A stretch of 64,000 bases of DNA from Propionibacteriaceae bacterium P6A17 (GCA_000619965.1 JHVD01000012.1:31274-95273); one strand, 5' to 3'. Numbered from the stretch's first letter, positions 47,261 through 56,678 are shown. Translations and numbers: made by a program. The notes: generated by a model from the letters alone, not told the origin.

Positions 47261-48811
47261 TTGAGCGCCACAGCCCCCGCAGCACCAGTGCTGCATCTGC
47301 GAGGGATCACCAAGCGATTCGGTGCCCTGACGGCCAACGACAACATCACCTTGGACATCGTCCCCGGCCGCATCCACTGCCTGTTGGGCGAGAACGGAGC
47401 CGGCAAGTCGACGTTGATGAACGTGCTGTTCGGGCTCCTCGAGGCCGACGAGGGCGAGATCGCGTTGGGTGACGAACCACTGAAGGTCAAGGGGCCGCGA
47501 GAGGCGATGGACGCGGGCATCGGCATGGTGCACCAGCACTTCATGCTCATCCCGGTGTTCACCGTCGCGGAGAACATGGTGTTGGGCCGCGAGCCCGGGG
47601 CGGGCGGCATGCTGGACCTCCGCCAGGCGCGCGAGACCGTGCGTGCCCTGTCCGAGCGGTACCGGCTCGACGTGGATCCGGACGCGCTCGTCGAGGACCT
47701 GCCGGTGGGCCTGCAGCAGCGCGTCGAGATCCTGAAGGCGCTGGCGGGCGGCGCCCGCTATCTCATCTTCGACGAGCCGACTGCCGTCCTGACGCCGCAG
47801 GAGATCGACGAGCTGATGGTCGTCATGCGCGCGCTGCGCGACGAGGGCCGGGCCATCGTGTTCATCACGCACAAGCTGCGCGAGGTGAAGGCCGTCGCCG
47901 ACGACATCACCGTGATCCGCCGCGGTGCCGTCGTCGGCACCGCCGACCCGAGTGCCGACGAGACGGAGCTGGCCGCCATGATGGTGGGCCGTCCGGTGTC
48001 GCTGAAGGTCGACAAGGATGCGCCGAAGCTTGGCGACGAACGTCTCCGGCTCGAGGGGTTGACCGTGGCCTCGCCGTCGGGGGCGGTGGCCGTCGACGAC
48101 CTGTCGCTGACCGTGCGCGGGGGAGAGATCGTCTGCATCGCGGGCGTGCAGGGCAACGGCCAGACGGAGCTCGCCGAGGCGCTGCTGGGCACCCTGCCGG
48201 TCGCGAGCGGCAAGGTGTTCCTGGACGGCGTGGACGTGACCGACGCCACGCCGGCGCAGACGATCCGGGCCGGGCTGGGATTCGTGCCGGAGGATCGCCG
48301 TCGCGACGGCTTCGTCGGCGAGTTCTCCATCGCCCAGAACCTCGTGTTGAACAACCTGCCGTCCTTCTCGAAGCGCGGCAACCTGGAGCTCGCGCGGATC
48401 GCGCAGAACGCCGCGGATCGGATCGAGGAGTTCGACATTCGCTCCGAGTCGGGGGCGCAACCGGTCAAGTCGCTGTCCGGCGGCAACCAGCAGAAGGTGG
48501 TGCTGGCGCGCGAACTGTCGCGGGATCTGTCGCTCCTGTTGGCCAGCCAGCCGACGCGCGGCGTCGATGTCGGCGCCATCGAGTTCCTCCACCAGCGGAT
48601 CGTGGAGGAGCGCGACAAGGGGACCGCGGTGCTCATCGTGTCGACGGAGCTGGATGAGGTCGAGTCGCTGGCCGACCGCATCGCGGTGATGTACCGGGGT
48701 CGAGTGGTGGGCATCGTCCCGCCGGACACCCCAAGGGAAGTGCTCGGCCTGATGATGGCCGGGGTGAGCCATGAGGACGCCGTCGCAGGGAAGGAGAACG
48801 CCGGTGAGTGA
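47261..48811 (+). CDS. Nucleoside ABC transporter, double ATP-binding protein
   Basis: 516 aa with two ABC domains in tandem. First: Walker A GENGAGKST, signature LPVGLQQRV, Walker B LIFDEPTAVLTPQ. Second: Walker A position reads GVQGNGQTE (degenerate, lacking GKS/T), signature LSGGNQQKVV, and ASQPTRGVDVGAIEF. Such asymmetry is usual for sugar/nucleoside importers of this type. TTG start, unusual, supported by AAGGAGG 4-5 nt upstream. It overlaps the first permease by 8 bp. Confidence 0.93.
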   Translation: MSATAPAAPVLHLRGITKRFGALTANDNITLDIVPGRIHCLLGENGAGKSTLMNVLFGLLEADEGEIALGDEPLKVKGPREAMDAGIGMVHQHFMLIPVFTVAENMVLGREPGAGGMLDLRQARETVRALSERYRLDVDPDALVEDLPVGLQQRVEILKALAGGARYLIFDEPTAVLTPQEIDELMVVMRALRDEGRAIVFITHKLREVKAVADDITVIRRGAVVGTADPSADETELAAMMVGRPVSLKVDKDAPKLGDERLRLEGLTVASPSGAVAVDDLSLTVRGGEIVCIAGVQGNGQTELAEALLGTLPVASGKVFLDGVDVTDATPAQTIRAGLGFVPEDRRRDGFVGEFSIAQNLVLNNLPSFSKRGNLELARIAQNAADRIEEFDIRSESGAQPVKSLSGGNQQKVVLARELSRDLSLLLASQPTRGVDVGAIEFLHQRIVEERDKGTAVLIVSTELDEVESLADRIAVMYRGRVVGIVPPDTPREVLGLMMAGVSHEDAVAGKENAGE

Positions 48812-50027
48812 CGAGGTGCGCGAGGCGACGACGCCTCCCAAGCGGAGCCGACCGTCGGGCGGGTCCCGCCTGGTGACGGGGAAGTGGCTCAACTCGGCCG
48901 CCGTGACCTTCGCCGCGCTGGTGCTGGCGTTCGTCGTCGGATCCATCACGATGATCCTGCTCGACCCCCACGTCGCGCCGAAGTGGGGCTACTTCTTCGC
49001 GCGCCCCGGTGACGCGCTGGGGGCGTCGTGGGAGAAGGTCTCCCTCACCTACTCCGCGCTGCTGCAGGGCTCGCTCGGGTCCTGGGTGGCGTTCACTGAG
49101 ACGACGGCGCAGGCTGCGCCCCTGATCCTCGCGGGTCTGGGCGTGGGGCTCGCATTCCGAGCGGGCCTGTTCAACATCGGTGGCCAGGGGCAGGCCATCA
49201 TGGGCGCGCTGTGGGGAGCATACATCGGCTTCACCATCAAGGGGCTCCCGCTGTTCGTGCACCTGCCGCTGGTGATCCTCGTCGGCGGCCTGATGGGCAT
49301 GCTGTGGGGCGGCATCGTCGGCTACCTCAAGGCGAAGACCGGCGCGCACGAGGTGATCGTGACCATCATGATGAACTACATCGCGCTGTCCCTGCTCGCC
49401 TACCTGCTGCAGCAGCGGGCGTTCATGGCGCCCGGCCGCAACGACCCGATCAGCCCTCGACTGGAATGGACTGCGACGATGCCGCGCATCGCCGACAGCC
49501 GCCTGCACCTCGGGTTCGGGATCGCGCTGCTCGCGGCATTCCTGGTGTGGTGGCTGTTGGAGCGCACCACGTTGGGGTTGAAGATCCAAGCGGTGGGCCT
49601 CAATCCGCACGCCGCGGCGACGGCCGGCATGAACGTCCCGAACGTGACGATCATCACGATGGCCTTTGCCGGCGCGTTGGCCGGCCTGGCCGGCGTCAAC
49701 GTCGTGACGGCGCCGGAGCTCATCACGAGCTACCCGCCGCAGCTCACCGGGCACATCGTCGGCGCCATCGGCTTCGACGCGATCACCGTCGCGTTGCTCG
49801 GCCGCTCGCGCCCCCTGGGCATCGTGTTCGCGGGACTGCTGTTCGGCGCCCTCAAGGCGGGTAGCCGAACGATGCAGGTCATGGCGGACACTCCCGCAGA
49901 CCTGGTCAACCTGATCCAGGCCCTGATCGTCCTGTTCGTCGCGGCGCCCGCCTTCATCCAGTGGCTGCTGCCCTTCCTGAGGGAGCGCAAGGCGACGTCC
50001 AACAACGCAAAGGCGGTGGCAGCATGA
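48804..50027 (+). CDS. Nucleoside ABC transporter permease 1
   Basis: 407 aa, about nine to ten membrane helices of the BPD_transp_2 family (TAQAAPLILAGLGVGLAFRAGLFNIGGQGQ, GAHEVIVTIMMNYIA). GTG start set by AAGGAG at 48791-48796. Coupled to the second permease through ATGA. Confidence 0.92.
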   Translation: MSDEVREATTPPKRSRPSGGSRLVTGKWLNSAAVTFAALVLAFVVGSITMILLDPHVAPKWGYFFARPGDALGASWEKVSLTYSALLQGSLGSWVAFTETTAQAAPLILAGLGVGLAFRAGLFNIGGQGQAIMGALWGAYIGFTIKGLPLFVHLPLVILVGGLMGMLWGGIVGYLKAKTGAHEVIVTIMMNYIALSLLAYLLQQRAFMAPGRNDPISPRLEWTATMPRIADSRLHLGFGIALLAAFLVWWLLERTTLGLKIQAVGLNPHAAATAGMNVPNVTIITMAFAGALAGLAGVNVVTAPELITSYPPQLTGHIVGAIGFDAITVALLGRSRPLGIVFAGLLFGALKAGSRTMQVMADTPADLVNLIQALIVLFVAAPAFIQWLLPFLRERKATSNNAKAVAA

Positions 50028-51319
50028 GCGCCCAGGTCGTGGTCCCCGAGGCGGTCGGCACCGGGAAGAGCGTGGAGTCCGCCGAGAGCCGGCGCCAGCG
50101 GCACTCGTCGGCGGTGCTGATCATCGTCGTCGGTCTCCTGCTGTTGTGGGCCGGCATCGTGAGCGAGGGCACCTCGCGCATCGCGCTGTCGGATGCGCTC
50201 GACGACGTCCAGCTGCCCACCCTGTCGATGCCGGGCCCGCCGATCACCATCCTCTGCGCACTCCTGCTGCTCGGCGTGGGCGCGGCGATGCTGTGGCGTC
50301 GGTTGCCGAAGCCGTGGCCTGCGGTGCTGGGCACCGTCGCGGGGCTGGCGCTGGTCGTCGGATTCATCGTCTGGTCGGCGACGGGGTCACCGTCGCCCTT
50401 CACCCTGACCAATCAGCTCAACGGCACCCTCCAATACGCGACGCCGATCATCCTCGGCGCGATGTGTGGCGTCCTGTCGGAGCGGGCAGGCGTCGTCAAC
50501 GTCGCCATCGAGGGGCAGATGATCCTCGCGGCCTTCACCGCGAGCGTCGTGACGGGTTCGACGCAGAGCGTCTGGGCGGGGCTGTTCGCGGCCACGCTCG
50601 CCGGCCTGCTGTCGGCGGCGCTGCTCGGCGTGTTCGCGTTGAAGTACCTCATGGACCACGTGGTCCTGGGCGTGGTCATCAACCTGCTGGCCGCGGGCTT
50701 CACCGACTTCATGTACAACCAGCTCGTCAAGGATGCCGCGGGCCTCAACTCGGTGCCGGTGATGGCGCCGCTCAGGATCCCGCTGCTGGAGCAGATCCCG
50801 TTCCTCGGGCCCATCCTGTTCGCCCAGCGTCCGCTGACCTACATCGCCATCGTCGGCGTGGTCGTCGTGTGGTTCGTGCTCTACAAGACGAAGTGGGGCC
50901 TCCGGGTCCGTTCGGTGGGCGAGCATCCGCACGCGGCGGACACCGTCGGCATCAACGTCATCTCGACGAAGTTCCAGGCCGTGCTGCTGGGCGGCGTGTT
51001 CGCAGGCTTCGCAGGCGCGTTCTTCACGATCGGCAACTCGGGCGCCTTCCAGAACAGCGGTGTGGCGGCAGGCAACGGCTTCATCGCGCTCGCGGCGGTC
51101 ATCATGGGCCGCTGGCATCCCGTGCTGGCCTCGCTGATGGCGCTGTTCTTCGGGTTCTCCCGGCAGCTCGCGCAGACCTTGAGCCTGCTCGACACGCCGA
51201 TGCCGAGTGACCTCCTGAATGCGTTGCCGTACATCTTCACGGTCATCGCCGTGGCGGGCCTCATCGGCCGGGTGCGTGCGCCTGCCGCCGACGGCGTCCC
51301 GTACGTGAAGAGCCACTGA
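50024..51319 (+). CDS. Nucleoside ABC transporter permease 2
   Basis: 431 aa. A leading soluble tail and extra helices, then the BPD_transp_2 core (YATPIILGAMCGVLSERAGVVNVAIEGQM; VGEHPHAADTVGIN). Forms the pore with permease 1. Shares 1 bp with the cytidine deaminase gene. Confidence 0.92.
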   Translation: MSAQVVVPEAVGTGKSVESAESRRQRHSSAVLIIVVGLLLLWAGIVSEGTSRIALSDALDDVQLPTLSMPGPPITILCALLLLGVGAAMLWRRLPKPWPAVLGTVAGLALVVGFIVWSATGSPSPFTLTNQLNGTLQYATPIILGAMCGVLSERAGVVNVAIEGQMILAAFTASVVTGSTQSVWAGLFAATLAGLLSAALLGVFALKYLMDHVVLGVVINLLAAGFTDFMYNQLVKDAAGLNSVPVMAPLRIPLLEQIPFLGPILFAQRPLTYIAIVGVVVVWFVLYKTKWGLRVRSVGEHPHAADTVGINVISTKFQAVLLGGVFAGFAGAFFTIGNSGAFQNSGVAAGNGFIALAAVIMGRWHPVLASLMALFFGFSRQLAQTLSLLDTPMPSDLLNALPYIFTVIAVAGLIGRVRAPAADGVPYVKSH

Positions 51320-51729
51320 TGGCCGACGCGGTGTCGGTGGACTGGGAGGCGCTCCTGGCGGAGGCGCGGCGCATGACCGGCCATGCCTACGTGCCCTACT
51401 CCGGATACCCGGTCGGTGCGGCGGCGCTCGTCGACGACGGCCGCACCGTCTCGGGGTGCAACGTCGAGAATGCAGGCTACGGCGTCACCCTGTGCGCCGA
51501 GTGTGGGCTCGTCTCGGAGCTGGCCAAGACGGGCGGCGGGAGCCTCGTCGCGTTCGTGTGCGTCAACAAGGCCGGCGACGTGATCATGCCGTGTGGGCGC
51601 TGCAGGCAGTTGCTGCACGAGCACGCGGGTGCGGGCTTCGTGATCCGCACCCCGCAAGGGGATCTCCCGTGGGAGGACGTGCTGCCGCAGGGGTTCGGGC
51701 CGCAGGACTTGGAGCGCGTGCGGCCCTGA
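51319..51729 (+). CDS. cdd: Cytidine deaminase
   Basis: Converts cytidine and deoxycytidine to uridine forms. 136-aa tetrameric type: SGYPVGAAALVDDGRTVSGCNVEN, zinc ligands Cys in TLCAECG and PCGRCRQL, with catalytic Glu between. Last gene of the importer operon, so taken-up nucleosides are processed at once. Confidence 0.95.
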   Translation: MADAVSVDWEALLAEARRMTGHAYVPYSGYPVGAAALVDDGRTVSGCNVENAGYGVTLCAECGLVSELAKTGGGSLVAFVCVNKAGDVIMPCGRCRQLLHEHAGAGFVIRTPQGDLPWEDVLPQGFGPQDLERVRP

Positions 51730-51736
51730 CCCCCGG

Positions 51737-53302
51737 TCAGCCCTTGCAGGCGAAGCCCTGCTGCTGGATGCCCGTGCCGCGGCAGTAGGCGTGCCCGGGC
51801 AGGTGCCCGCCGGTGTTGAGCGTGAGCTCGCTGACCGTCACGAGTTCGACTCCCTTGGCGCGCAGCTGCTCGATGATGTCGGCGGCGGCGTCGATGGTGG
51901 AGTCGTGGATGTCGTGCATGAGGATGATCGGCTCGGTGAAGGCCTGGCCCTCCTCGACGGCCTTCGCCACGGTGCTGCCGGTGTCGCGCGTCTTCCAGTC
52001 GAGGGTGTCGACGCTCCACTGCACGATGCTCATGCCGTGTGCGCCGACGATCTCGTCGACGGTGGAGTCGTGGCTGCCGTAGGGCGGGCGGAACAGCGTC
52101 GGGGTGAAGCCCGTGGTCTCCTCGAGCAGTGCCGAATTGTCGGCCACCTCGCGCTCGACGCGTGCGCGGGACTGCCTGGCCATGTCGGGGTGGGTGGAGG
52201 AGTGGCTGCCGATCTCGTGGCCTTGGCGGGCGACGGCGAGCGTCACGTCGGGGCGGGCCTCGATGCTGGTCCCGAGCTGGAAGAACGTGGCCGTGGCCTT
52301 CGCGCCCGCGAGGATCTCCAGCAGCTCGCCGGTGCGAGTGCCGGGGCCGTCGTCGTAGGTGAGTGCCGCGCACCGCTCGACGAGCGTGTCGTAGCCGACG
52401 ACGATGCTGGGGCGCACCGTCCCGCCGGGGGCTGGCGAGACCTCGGCGCCGCTGCCGTCGCTGGGGCCGTTGGGCGACTCGGCGGGTCCGCGCCGGTCAG
52501 GGCCGGGAGTGTAGTGGGTGATCGTCACCGACGGCTCCCCTCCGAACTTCGACGGGGTCAGGCTCGCGTCCTTGGCGAGGCGTCCGAAGTCGGAGAGCAT
52601 GGCGTCGGCGTCGACGACGAGCTGCGCCACGCCGTCGCCCACGGCCCCCGCGGGGAAGCGGACGAGCAGGGCCCCTTCGGAATCGAACCCCATGGCCGGG
52701 CCGTTGCCGTAGGGGGCCGCCTTCGCGATCAGCGCGGCATCGACCTTCTCGACGTCGAGGCCGGCCTCGTGCGCTGCGGCGTGGCAGGCCGTGGCGAACT
52801 CGCCCCACTTGCGTGCCCCGATGAGTGCGGGGGAGGCGAACGACTGGCGTCGGCGGGCGTCGTACCAGACGGCGCACGCGGTGGTCGGGGACTCCGCGCC
52901 GGCGGTGGCGAGGATGACCAGCCCCAGCACGTCCTGCGAGGCGGCGAGCAGTTGGGCCGAGACCCCCACCGGCTCGGTGCCCGCCCATCGTGCACCCCGC
53001 AGGATGCGGTTGCGGATCACCTCGCAGGCCTGGGTGAGGTTGGGCGCCGTCGCGAATCGCGGCGTGCGCACCTCGGGGGCCGAACCGTCCGCCTTGAGCG
53101 ACACCTCGGTGAGCACCGCGACGAGGGTGGGCGGCGCCTGCGTCCACTCGCGCGCCAGGGCGGTCGGGCTGGGGCTCGGGGTGTCGGAGCCCGGGCTGGT
53201 CGGGTGCTCCGGCACGGCGCGCCCGCAGGCGCTGAGCCCCAGTACGACGGCGCCCGTGGCGGTGCCGAGCAGCGTGCGACGATTCAGTTGCGTAGGTGAC
53301 AT
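51737..53302 (-). CDS. Lipoprotein polysaccharide deacetylase (NodB-type)
   Basis: 521 aa. The N-terminus has a twin-arginine motif (NRRTLLG) and a lipobox (GLSAC), so it is likely exported by Tat and lipidated. About residues 60-260 form an uncharacterised domain. The C-terminal NodB domain (about 300-500) has all motifs: TYDDGPG (catalytic Asp), HEIGSHSSTH (zinc His), RPPYGS, DTLDWK and LMHDIH. Probable deacetylation of peptidoglycan or another wall glycan. Divergent from the WXG/lipase cassette. Confidence 0.88.
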   Translation of the reverse strand: MSPTQLNRRTLLGTATGAVVLGLSACGRAVPEHPTSPGSDTPSPSPTALAREWTQAPPTLVAVLTEVSLKADGSAPEVRTPRFATAPNLTQACEVIRNRILRGARWAGTEPVGVSAQLLAASQDVLGLVILATAGAESPTTACAVWYDARRRQSFASPALIGARKWGEFATACHAAAHEAGLDVEKVDAALIAKAAPYGNGPAMGFDSEGALLVRFPAGAVGDGVAQLVVDADAMLSDFGRLAKDASLTPSKFGGEPSVTITHYTPGPDRRGPAESPNGPSDGSGAEVSPAPGGTVRPSIVVGYDTLVERCAALTYDDGPGTRTGELLEILAGAKATATFFQLGTSIEARPDVTLAVARQGHEIGSHSSTHPDMARQSRARVEREVADNSALLEETTGFTPTLFRPPYGSHDSTVDEIVGAHGMSIVQWSVDTLDWKTRDTGSTVAKAVEEGQAFTEPIILMHDIHDSTIDAAADIIEQLRAKGVELVTVSELTLNTGGHLPGHAYCRGTGIQQQGFACKG

Positions 53303-53473
53303 GTGTATCCCCCAGATCGATGTTCCGCCCGACAGGCTAGACGCGCCGAGGGCGCGTTCGCGCGCCGAGCGGCCCACCTGAGCGAAGTCTCAGCGGACTC
53401 TTCGATTCGGCGCGGTGGCAGGGGGCGGCAGAGGCCGGGTGTCTCGGCGGGCCGAGGTGACCCCGTCGGCGCC

Positions 53474-53479
53474 TAGCAT
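53474..53479 (+). promoter_or_regulatory. -10 box TAGCAT, leaderless start of the WXG/lipase cassette
   Basis: TAGCAT ends 7 nt before GTG 53487 and overlaps the ATG at 53478. The leaderless rule therefore favours GTG 53487 as the start of the first gene. Confidence 0.5.
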
Positions 53480-53486
53480 GCGGAAA

Positions 53487-53786
53487 GTGGACTACAAGGT
53501 GGATTGGGCGGTGCTGCGTCAGGCGTCCGCACGGATCGACGCGATCGCGCAGGGCGCGGCGTCGGCGATGACGTCGATGCGGCTCGACAAGGTGGCGACG
53601 GCGCTGCCCGGGTCCCTCAGCGCGGGGCGCGCGGCGGCGCTCGATGGGCAGTTCGTCGACGACGCCCGCGCCTTGACCGAGTCGGTGCGTGGGCACGCCG
53701 ACCAACTCGAGTCGACGGCCGAGTCCTATGCGCAGGCGGAGGAGCGGGCGCGGCAGCTCGTCGAGCAGTTCTACGGGGGTCTGTGA
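53487..53786 (+). CDS. Small helical ESX/WXG-like protein
   Basis: 99 aa, almost all helical with a break near residues 40-46 (ALPGSLSAG), giving a helix-turn-helix shape like WXG100 proteins, though the exact W-x-G is missing. Near the C-terminus Tyr81-x-x-x-Glu85 (YAQAEE) fits the YxxxD/E type VII export signal. It is the first gene of a coupled cassette, and its stop shares one base with the next start. Likely a secreted or chaperoning partner of the lipase protein. Confidence 0.72.
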   Translation: MDYKVDWAVLRQASARIDAIAQGAASAMTSMRLDKVATALPGSLSAGRAAALDGQFVDDARALTESVRGHADQLESTAESYAQAEERARQLVEQFYGGL

Positions 53787-55426
53787 TGAAGTGGGGCGAC
53801 GGGCTGCGGTCCCAGCCGGAGGAGCTGAGCAGGCAGGCGTCGGGCCTGCGCCAGGCGGCCGAGGGGCTGCGCCAGGCCAGTGACGCGCTGGAGCGCACGT
53901 CGACCGACCCCTGGCAAGGCCGTGCGCAGCAGGCCGAACACAAGCAGCGCGAGCGTCGACGCGAAGCGCTCGACCGCCAGACCCGCCAGCTCGAGCCGAT
54001 CGCGGATGCGCTGGAAGCGGCCGCATCGTCGTTCCAGGAGATCCAGCGCGCCCAGCGCCGCACGATCGAGAAGGCCCACCGCTGGCAGTTCGAGATCGGT
54101 GACTCGGGTTGGGTCTCCGACGTCGCTGGTTTCAACCTGGACCCCCGTAGGCCGTTCGTCCGGGCGAGCCTGGCCGCGTCGGTGGTCTCGCTGTCGTTCC
54201 GCCTGAACACCACCGACGTCGCGCTCGCGACCAAGCTGTATTGGCAGGATGCGAAGGCCGACGTGATCGGCTTCGGCGCGGGCCTGCGTGACGGCATCGA
54301 GGACGCGATCGACTGGACGGGCGACCGCATCCGCGACGGCCTCGACTGGGCGTCGGACCAATGGGGCGAGCACGTCCAGCCGCGCATCGACGCCGCAGGC
54401 GCGGCCTGGGACCGCCTGAAGGACGGCATCACCAACCCTCCCCAGTGGTTCAAGGATTGGATCAACGAGGGCAAGCCGCCGTACATCTCGCAGGTTGGTG
54501 GCGAGGCGATCACGGTGCTCGCGCGCGGGGCGGGCGTCATCGCCAACGCGGTCACCGGCCGCGACCTCCACATCGCCGACGATGGAGTGCCGTGGACGGG
54601 GGAGACCCGATCGGTGCCGGACAAGGGCAGCATTGGCGGCATCAGCGACCTCATGGACATCACCATGGACACCTACAACCGCGGTGATTCCGACCGGAAT
54701 TCGGTGACCGTCACGGCGGTGGTCGGAGACGACGGCCAGGTGCGCTACATCGCTTCCATCCCCGGTACCGCCGAGGGCCTGGGCGGGCTCGCAGGGTGGG
54801 GAGGGGCGCCGTCGGGGCTCGACTGGTCCGCCAACTTCGCGCACATCGGCGAGGGGCCGAGCGCGGCGACGCAGGGTGCCGCCGACGCGATCCAGCAGGC
54901 GATCCAGCAGGACATCGAGTATCGGCGCGCCAACGGGCTGCCGGTGCCCGAGGGGAAGCCGGAGCTCCTGCTCACGGGCCATTCCCAGGGCGGCATCATC
55001 GCCGGCCAGATGCTGACGTCGTCGCACTATCTCGACGGGTTCGAGGTGAAGGGCATCGTCAGCGCAGGCTCGCCCACGGAGACGCTCGCGATGGACCCGA
55101 ACGTGCCCGTGACCAACTTCCAGACGCAGTACGACCCGATCCCTCGGGCGGACCTGGAGGGGCTGCGCGTCGACGGGACGCGCGATCCGTCGTCGAACGT
55201 CACCAACATCACCATGCCGCACTCGGGCGGAGCGAATCCGCTCAACTACACCCCTTGGTACACTCACCAGCAGTCCACCTACCAGCAGGACATCGCGAAG
55301 CTCGAAAGCGGTCAGGGCAACGTCGTCGACGTCGCGGCCGTGCGCCACCTCGACGCGCAGTACCACCAGTTCCTGCACGGGACGACGACCACCTACAAGA
55401 CCGAGTTCGGACGGGAGTACCGATGA
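53786..55426 (+). CDS. WXG-domain serine alpha/beta hydrolase, putative T7SS lipase effector
   Basis: 546 aa. Residues 5-105 are helical with a true W-x-G (Trp43-Gln-Gly45 in DPWQGRAQQ), as in type VII secretion substrates. A middle region (110-300) follows with amphipathic helices (GLRDGIEDAIDWTGDRIRDG). The C-terminal alpha/beta hydrolase (about 305-540) has the nucleophile elbow GHSQGG with Ser400; likely triad partners are Asp450 (QYDPIP) and His494 (WYTHQQ) or His521. No signal peptide. The fold fits lipases and phospholipases; substrate unknown. The combination of a WXG head and hydrolase tail points to an exported effector. Confidence 0.78.
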   Translation: MKWGDGLRSQPEELSRQASGLRQAAEGLRQASDALERTSTDPWQGRAQQAEHKQRERRREALDRQTRQLEPIADALEAAASSFQEIQRAQRRTIEKAHRWQFEIGDSGWVSDVAGFNLDPRRPFVRASLAASVVSLSFRLNTTDVALATKLYWQDAKADVIGFGAGLRDGIEDAIDWTGDRIRDGLDWASDQWGEHVQPRIDAAGAAWDRLKDGITNPPQWFKDWINEGKPPYISQVGGEAITVLARGAGVIANAVTGRDLHIADDGVPWTGETRSVPDKGSIGGISDLMDITMDTYNRGDSDRNSVTVTAVVGDDGQVRYIASIPGTAEGLGGLAGWGGAPSGLDWSANFAHIGEGPSAATQGAADAIQQAIQQDIEYRRANGLPVPEGKPELLLTGHSQGGIIAGQMLTSSHYLDGFEVKGIVSAGSPTETLAMDPNVPVTNFQTQYDPIPRADLEGLRVDGTRDPSSNVTNITMPHSGGANPLNYTPWYTHQQSTYQQDIAKLESGQGNVVDVAAVRHLDAQYHQFLHGTTTTYKTEFGREYR

Positions 55427-56205
55427 ACACGACGATGCACACCGAGGGGTCGCTGCGCGTCGGGCTCATCGGGCAGCAGGCCTGGGCGAGCGCCACCGAG
55501 CTCATCACCGCGGGTGAGCTGCCGCAGGTCGACGAGGACATCCGCGACGACTGGGCGGCCGCCGGCATCGAGACCAGCGAGGGGCTGGACCCGCAGTGGG
55601 GGCTCGCGATCGAGCTTGCGCGCACCGCGCGGATCGGGCTGCAGTTGCTGTCGCAGTACCGAGACGTGTTGTTCGAGGCGACAGTGCTCGCAGGCGACCG
55701 GGACAGCGTCGCCATCACGCAGCGCAACAAGGTGACCGACGGGCCGGACGGGCCGGTGGTCGTCGGGGCCCATCCGATGATCGAGGTCGCGCTCGCGCCC
55801 ACCGCCCAGATCTGGAGCCTGATCCGTCGCGTGCTGCCCCCGCTCGACGACGCGCGCGCCGAGCCGGTGCGGCCAGGGGGAGGAGGCGAGCCGCTGGAGG
55901 TCGTGCTCGACGACGTCCCGGACTCCCTGCGCCGCGATCCGGCCGCGCTGCTGCGCCGCCTGCCGGATCTGCCTGAGCTCCCCGACGACGCGCGCGACGC
56001 CCTGCAGCCCGAGGCGAGCGTGTTCGCGGTCGGGGCAGCCGAGTTCGCCGACGGCACGCGCCACTTCAACGACGCGTGGGCGATCGGCCGTCGCGGGCTC
56101 TACCACATGGTCCCGGGGCAGCCGGGCGTCTTCCGCGTGCCGCCCGGGGATATCGGAGGGCGGCTCGTCACCCAGCTCGCCGCCTTGGCGAACGGCCGGG
56201 CATGA
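55423..56205 (+). CDS. Uncharacterised cassette protein, possibly EspG-like chaperone
   Basis: 260 aa, soluble, no signal peptide or membrane helix. It mixes helices and strands, with an extended middle (VAITQRNKV...PMIEVALAPTAQIWSLIRRVLPPL) and a Pro/Gly-rich linker. Size, cytoplasmic nature and gene position resemble ESX-associated EspG chaperones, but no diagnostic motif is seen. Coupled on both sides by ATGA overlaps. Confidence 0.6.
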   Translation: MNTTMHTEGSLRVGLIGQQAWASATELITAGELPQVDEDIRDDWAAAGIETSEGLDPQWGLAIELARTARIGLQLLSQYRDVLFEATVLAGDRDSVAITQRNKVTDGPDGPVVVGAHPMIEVALAPTAQIWSLIRRVLPPLDDARAEPVRPGGGGEPLEVVLDDVPDSLRRDPAALLRRLPDLPELPDDARDALQPEASVFAVGAAEFADGTRHFNDAWAIGRRGLYHMVPGQPGVFRVPPGDIGGRLVTQLAALANGRA

Positions 56206-56651
56206 ACCAGATCGGGCGCCGTCAGGTAATGTTGGCGGCGACGGGAGGAGCGCTCACGATGGGCCTGTTCGGCTGCGGTGGTCAGGGGTTGGAGCTCGGC
56301 GAGGCCGAGTGGAACCAGCGCCTCGTCGACGCCGTCTCCGCGCTCGACGGGGTGACGGGCACCGCCGAGTTCACGTACACGCTCGTCGGTATGTTCTTCT
56401 CGAAGGACGGCTGGATCTCGGGGCACGTCGCCACCGACGCCACGTCCGACGACGAGCTGCGCCGCATCCTCGACGAGGTGGGGCGGGCCGTCGTCTCGGT
56501 GCACCGCGAGAACTACCGCAACCTAGCGCGGGTGACGATCGACGTCGTCTCCGCCGACGGCACGCGCGCCCTACGCTTCAAGGACGTCATCGGCAAGGCG
56601 GTGGTGGGCGTCGACGACATCGCCTCGTTCTACGGGCTGCCGCGGCACTGA
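56202..56651 (+). CDS. Tat-type lipoprotein, candidate immunity protein of the cassette
   Basis: 149 aa. Twin-arginine signal (GRRQVM) with lipobox LFGC (Cys25), then a small alpha/beta domain. No family recognised. Last gene of the four-gene coupled run. A membrane-tethered outer-face protein beside a secreted lipase is what a self-protection factor would look like; in Staphylococcus the T7SS lipase TslA is paired with lipoprotein TilA. The immunity role here is inference. Confidence 0.68.
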   Translation: MNQIGRRQVMLAATGGALTMGLFGCGGQGLELGEAEWNQRLVDAVSALDGVTGTAEFTYTLVGMFFSKDGWISGHVATDATSDDELRRILDEVGRAVVSVHRENYRNLARVTIDVVSADGTRALRFKDVIGKAVVGVDDIASFYGLPRH

Positions 56652-56678
56652 CACCGGTGCCCGGGAGTGTCGAGGGGC

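Noticed and set aside
45938..48949. 1003-aa minus-strand open frame opposite the nucleoside importer
   Set aside because: Antisense to BMP and ATPase genes with full motif sets; no domain of its own.
53487..56651. Phage or plasmid origin of the WXG cassette
   Set aside because: No integrase, transposase, att-like repeat or tRNA is seen nearby.
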